Part shown: one piece after another, positions 23,007 to 26,131 of the stretch
Layout: each line of letters starts with the position of its first letter
Position numbering within the stretch: the stretch's first letter is position 1
Assembly: GCA_964548855.1 (NCBI GenBank)
Contig: CAZJSR010000023.1
Location: 1 to 26,131 of the forward strand
Source: UBA3206 sp964548855
Lineage (GTDB): Bacteria; Bacillota_I; Bacilli_A; Acholeplasmatales; Anaeroplasmataceae
Direction of reading: 5' to 3'
Length of the DNA stretch: 26,131 nt
Made by a program: the position numbers and the translations under genes
Notes under the pieces: model-generated
Database searches by the model: none
What the model saw: the letters and a program-made list of their open reading frames with translations, nothing else
Told to the model about the DNA's origin: nothing

Positions 23007-25630
23007 TATTTTACCTCATACCAGTTATCACCAAAAGAATAATCTACATCAAGTGAAACACTAAGTTTTAAAGCATTACACATTGATTCACAGACAATTT
23101 CAACTACAAGATCTAGTTCATCTTTGTGTGCTAAAAGCACAACTTCATCATGTACTTGAAGTAACATCTTCGATTTTAAATGTCTTTCATTTAACTTATT
23201 ATATATTTTTATCATCGCAATTTTCATAATGTCTGCCGCACTTCCTTGGATAGGTGCGTTCATCGCAGTTCGTTTAGCAAACTCTCTTTGCATATAAATC
23301 TTAGAATTAATATCTGGAATATATCTTATACGATTCTTAATTGTTTTAACATAACCATTTTCTTTACAATAATCAATCGTACTATCCATAAATTCTTTAA
23401 TCTCAGGATAAGCTTCATAATACTTATCAATATATTCTTTCGCAAGTTGATTAGTAACTTTTATATCCTTCGCAAGACCAAATGGACTAATACCATAAAC
23501 TATACCAAAGTTTACAGCTTTAGCTTTTCTTCTTTCATCTGGGGTAATTTCATCATGTCCAAATACTTCCTTAGCCGTTTTGGTATGAATATCTTCACCA
23601 GCATTAAATGCACTAATAAGTCCTTTTACACCTGCCATATGAGCTAGTACTCTTAACTCAATTTGAGAATAGTCACTTGAAAATAATTTATAATCACCTG
23701 AATCTGGAATAAAGAATTTTCTTATTCTTTTTCCTTCTTCGGTTCTTATTGGGATATTTTGTAAATTAGGTTCAACACTTGATAATCTACCAGTTTGTGT
23801 AAGAGCTTGTTCATAAATAGTATGAACCTTTCCATCAAATAAAATAGAATCACGTATTCCTTCTATATATGTTGAATATAATTTAGATAATTGTCTATAA
23901 TTCAAAATTGCGCTAACTATTGGATTTGTATCAATAATTTCTTCTAATACTTCAGCTTCAGTTGAATATCCAGTCTTTGTTTTTTTAGGACAAGGTAAAT
24001 TTAGATGTTCAAATAAAACAATACCTAATTGCTTTGGAGATAATATATTAAAAGTTTCTCCTGCAAGTTGATATATCTCATTTTCAATTTCTGACATTCT
24101 TTCTTTTAATGATACTTCTTGATTTTTAAGTTCATCTAAATCAACCTTAATACCTTGATATTCCATATCCGCAAGTACTGTTGCGAGTGGCATTTCAATT
24201 TCCATTAAAAGATCATATTGTTCTTTTTCTTTAAGTTTTTCAATAACTGATTTTCTTAAAACATGAATTGCTTCTGCTTTCCTTATGGCATGGTCATATA
24301 CTTTATTTATATCAGGTATAGCCATTTTAGCGCCTTTTCCATATATTTCTTCTTCATAATAAACATCGTTATAATTATAATAAGATGTAATATTTTTAAA
24401 TTCCGCCTTTCCAATAGTCGGCTCTAAAATATATGAAGCTAACATTAAGTCAAAATCAACACCAAGCAAATCAAATCCTAAATATCTAAACAAAACTCTA
24501 GTACGTTTATAATCAAATGTTGATTTATGATTTTCTCTATCGCTTATAAAAAGTTGAAAATCAATACTTAAATTACAAACATCTTCAGGAACAATAAATC
24601 TTCCTTTATGATTCTTTAAAACAATCGCAAGTGGTTTAATTTTATGATAATTAAATCCCATCGCTTCTATATATATAGTAGAATATGGTACTAATATTTC
24701 TTTTAAATCATGTGGATTATCAATTATTTTATAATCAAAATCAACCTTACTTTTAGATTTATTGCTTAACGCAAGTTCCTTTAAAAGACTATTTAATTCT
24801 AAATATTCATAAAAAGTCTTCAAACGATCATAATCAAGTTCACATTTTTCTGTATCTTGAAGACTTACTTCAATAGGCGCATCTTTAAGAATTGTTACCA
24901 TCTTTTTAGTAACTATAGCCTCATCTTTATAAGTATCAATTTTTGTTTTTAAAGCACCTTTTATATTTTCTCTATTTTCTATAATATTTTCTAAAGTATT
25001 GTACTCTTTAAGTAATTTAACCGCAGTCTTTTCACCTACTCCAACAATTCCAGGTAGATTATCAGACTTATCCCCCATCATTGCCTTAAGATCGATAAAC
25101 TGTGACACATCAAGATCATATACTTCTTTAAAATGCTCAGGTGTAAAATCTTCTAATTCTGTCATTCCTTTTTTTGTAAGATGAACTGTTGAATTTGAAG
25201 ATATTAACTGAAGTAAATCTTTATCAGAAGAATAAATATCGACATGATATCCACTGTCAAGTGCTTTTTTAGACATTGTACCTATAATATCATCCGCTTC
25301 ATATAAATCAACTTCATATTGTTTTATATTCATAATATTTAAAAATTCTTTAAGATGAACAATTTGCATACGCATTTCATCCGGCATACTACTTCTTCCG
25401 GCTTTATAGTCTTTAACTATATCATGTCTAAATGTATGTTTTCCCTTATCAAACGCAACTAATATATTATCATAATCGCTAGAAATCAACAAATTAATCA
25501 TTCTAGCAAACGAATATATTGCATTTGTATATATTCCTTTACTATTAGCTTTTAAATTTCCCATCGCAGCCATTCCATAGTAGGCACGATACATTAATGA
25601 ATTACCATCTACTAAAATTAATCTTTTCAC
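23006..25630 (-). CDS. polA: DNA polymerase I
   Basis: PolA fills gaps in repair and removes Okazaki primers. The 874-residue protein has an N-terminal 5'-3' exonuclease domain (LILVDGNSLMYRAYYG, YEADDIIGT, the helix-hairpin GIVGVGEKTAVKLL), a middle 3'-5' exonuclease-like domain, and the polymerase domain with motif A SSDYSQIELRVLAH (catalytic Asp near 651), the O-helix RRKAKAVNFGIVYG and motif C LLQVHDEVVL (Asp828). In the middle domain the DxE motif of proofreading enzymes is not recognisable (TIYIEAMGFN), so proofreading is probably lost, as in other Bacilli. It starts with GTG at 25630 after GGGAGGT. It is the first gene of the operon. Confidence 0.98.
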   Translation of the reverse strand: MKRLILVDGNSLMYRAYYGMAAMGNLKANSKGIYTNAIYSFARMINLLISSDYDNILVAFDKGKHTFRHDIVKDYKAGRSSMPDEMRMQIVHLKEFLNIMNIKQYEVDLYEADDIIGTMSKKALDSGYHVDIYSSDKDLLQLISSNSTVHLTKKGMTELEDFTPEHFKEVYDLDVSQFIDLKAMMGDKSDNLPGIVGVGEKTAVKLLKEYNTLENIIENRENIKGALKTKIDTYKDEAIVTKKMVTILKDAPIEVSLQDTEKCELDYDRLKTFYEYLELNSLLKELALSNKSKSKVDFDYKIIDNPHDLKEILVPYSTIYIEAMGFNYHKIKPLAIVLKNHKGRFIVPEDVCNLSIDFQLFISDRENHKSTFDYKRTRVLFRYLGFDLLGVDFDLMLASYILEPTIGKAEFKNITSYYNYNDVYYEEEIYGKGAKMAIPDINKVYDHAIRKAEAIHVLRKSVIEKLKEKEQYDLLMEIEMPLATVLADMEYQGIKVDLDELKNQEVSLKERMSEIENEIYQLAGETFNILSPKQLGIVLFEHLNLPCPKKTKTGYSTEAEVLEEIIDTNPIVSAILNYRQLSKLYSTYIEGIRDSILFDGKVHTIYEQALTQTGRLSSVEPNLQNIPIRTEEGKRIRKFFIPDSGDYKLFSSDYSQIELRVLAHMAGVKGLISAFNAGEDIHTKTAKEVFGHDEITPDERRKAKAVNFGIVYGISPFGLAKDIKVTNQLAKEYIDKYYEAYPEIKEFMDSTIDYCKENGYVKTIKNRIRYIPDINSKIYMQREFAKRTAMNAPIQGSAADIMKIAMIKIYNKLNERHLKSKMLLQVHDEVVLLAHKDELDLVVEIVCESMCNALKLSVSLDVDYSFGDNWYEVK

Positions 25631-25659
25631 AATTTTACCTCCCGATAAAATATATAATC

Positions 25660-25665
25660 ATTATA
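25660..25665 (-). promoter_or_regulatory. Possible -10 box of the polA operon
   Basis: TATAAT on the minus strand, 17 bases before the GGGAGG of polA. The corresponding -35 region is AT-rich and does not match consensus, so this is a weak call supported mainly by position between the yhbY terminator and polA. Confidence 0.4.
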
Positions 25666-25694
25666 TCATTATTTTCTTTTATTATAAATAAAAA

Positions 25695-25712
25695 ATGGTC
25701 ATAAAAGACCAT
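25695..25712 (-). terminator. Intrinsic terminator of the YhbY-type gene
   Basis: A 6-bp perfect stem ATGGTC/GACCAT with a 6-base loop, followed on the minus strand by a T run. It sits directly after the stop at 25714 and separates that gene from the polA operon. Confidence 0.8.
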
Positions 25713-25713
25713 C

Positions 25714-26013
25714 TTACTTATTGTTTGGAAAAACTATTGGATTTTTACATTTATTACTTTTCTTATAAAGTACTAAAGTTCTTCCTATCTTTTGTACAAC
25801 TTCAATATTAACATCATTAAAAATCTCTTCTGCTTCATCTAATGTAGTAGATGAATTTTGTAAAATAGATACTTTAATAAGTTCATTTTTCATTAAACAA
25901 TTAACAATAGAATATTTCATTTCATCATTTATTCCATCTTTACCTATTTGAAAAACAGGTTTAAGTGGATTAGCCAAACTTTTTAAATAAGCTTTTTGTT
26001 TAGGTGTTAACAT
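25714..26013 (-). CDS. yhbY: YhbY-type CRM-domain RNA-binding protein
   Basis: Proteins of this family bind 23S rRNA precursors and assist large ribosomal subunit assembly. The 99-residue protein is almost entirely one CRM domain: MLTPKQKAYLKSLANPLKPV, the GxxG loop QIGKDGIND, and KNELIKVSILQNS with the C-terminal strand VVQKIGRTLVLYKKS. The ATG at 26013 has GGAGGT upstream; an earlier TTG overlaps that site. It has its own promoter and terminator. In many Bacillota it is next to nadD or obg-type genes; here the right neighbour is outside the window. Confidence 0.93.
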   Translation of the reverse strand: MLTPKQKAYLKSLANPLKPVFQIGKDGINDEMKYSIVNCLMKNELIKVSILQNSSTTLDEAEEIFNDVNIEVVQKIGRTLVLYKKSNKCKNPIVFPNNK

Positions 26014-26035
26014 AAAAATACCTCCAATCAAAGAA

Positions 26036-26064
26036 AGTATAACATATTTTTATATATTTGAAAA
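26036..26064 (-). promoter_or_regulatory. Promoter of the YhbY-type gene
   Basis: On the minus strand TATACT (26036-26041) preceded by TGT (extended -10), a 17-base spacer and a weak -35 TTTTCA (26059-26064). The Shine-Dalgarno follows shortly after. Confidence 0.55.
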
Positions 26065-26087
26065 GAAAATGATTATAAAATAAAAAT

Positions 26088-26131
26088 CCACGTCTTCAAG
26101 GCGTGGTTTTTCTCCCTGCCTTCAAGGCGGG
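26088..26131. repeat. Two sequence-related hairpins at the right edge, possible end of a repeated element
   Basis: Hairpin one spans 26088-26106 (8-bp stem CCACGTCT with AGGCGTGG, one wobble). Hairpin two spans 26115-26131 (7-bp stem, one wobble) and is cut by the window edge. Both share the 10-base string CTTCAAGGCG, 26 bases apart. They are clearly more GC-rich than all surrounding sequence. IS200/IS605-type elements end in subterminal hairpins of this look; a double terminator of an unseen upstream gene is the alternative. Confidence 0.6.

Noticed and set aside
23246..23647. Plus-strand frame of 133 codons opposite polA
   Set aside because: It is antisense to the conserved polymerase motifs, rich in Ile/Phe/Asn as expected of a shadow frame, and lacks a ribosome-binding site.
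1..26131. CRISPR array, tRNA genes, phage or toxin-antitoxin modules
   Set aside because: No regularly spaced repeats, no cloverleaf-like sequences and no matching gene pairs were seen on reading both strands.

Overview
This is a low-GC window (roughly 28-30% by eye) with the standard genetic code (TGA is used as a stop), strong Shine-Dalgarno sites and nearly every gene on the minus strand. The paired helicase-loading genes dnaB and dnaI next to polA-mutM-coaE, the HisZ-dependent short HisG and the PHP-type histidinol phosphatase point to a member of Bacilli in the broad sense, plausibly an uncultured gut lineage. I cannot name the species.

Reading the minus strand from right to left. The right edge (26088-26131) holds two sequence-related hairpins that look like the end of a repeated element, then a monocistronic YhbY-type RNA-binding protein gene. 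A tightly packed operon follows: polA, a small nitroreductase, mutM, coaE, an unrecognised 115-residue protein, dnaB, dnaI and a small membrane protein, closed by a terminator at 18235-18258. It has the DNA repair/replication-initiation gene order of Bacillales, with the usual genes between coaE and dnaB missing. Next is a MarR regulator with a clear palindromic operator on its own promoter, driving a heterodimeric ABC exporter; a small four-helix membrane protein gene with its own promoter sits at the end. A decayed FtsX-type permease (two frameshifts) separates this from the histidine region.

Histidine biosynthesis is complete but split into two transcription units. The first is hisK-hisZ-hisG-hisD, ending in a bidirectional terminator. 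The second is hisC-hisB-hisH-hisA-hisF-hisIE. Each has its own extended -10 promoter with almost no leader, so there is no T-box or attenuator. Between them lies a divergent pair: an aspartate-dehydrogenase-like gene (minus) and a 2-hydroxyacid-dehydrogenase-like gene (plus, the only plus-strand gene). Both keep the nucleotide-binding fold but appear to lack key catalytic residues. Downstream of hisIE come comEA and the first 360 codons of comEC (DNA uptake); the comEA ribosome-binding site lies inside a terminator-like hairpin.

I see no CRISPR array, tRNA or rRNA gene, complete transposase or phage genes. No gene-free stretch exceeds 300 bases. The items most worth a second look are the divergent catalytic-residue-deficient dehydrogenase pair, the his/com junction hairpin and the hairpins at the right edge.
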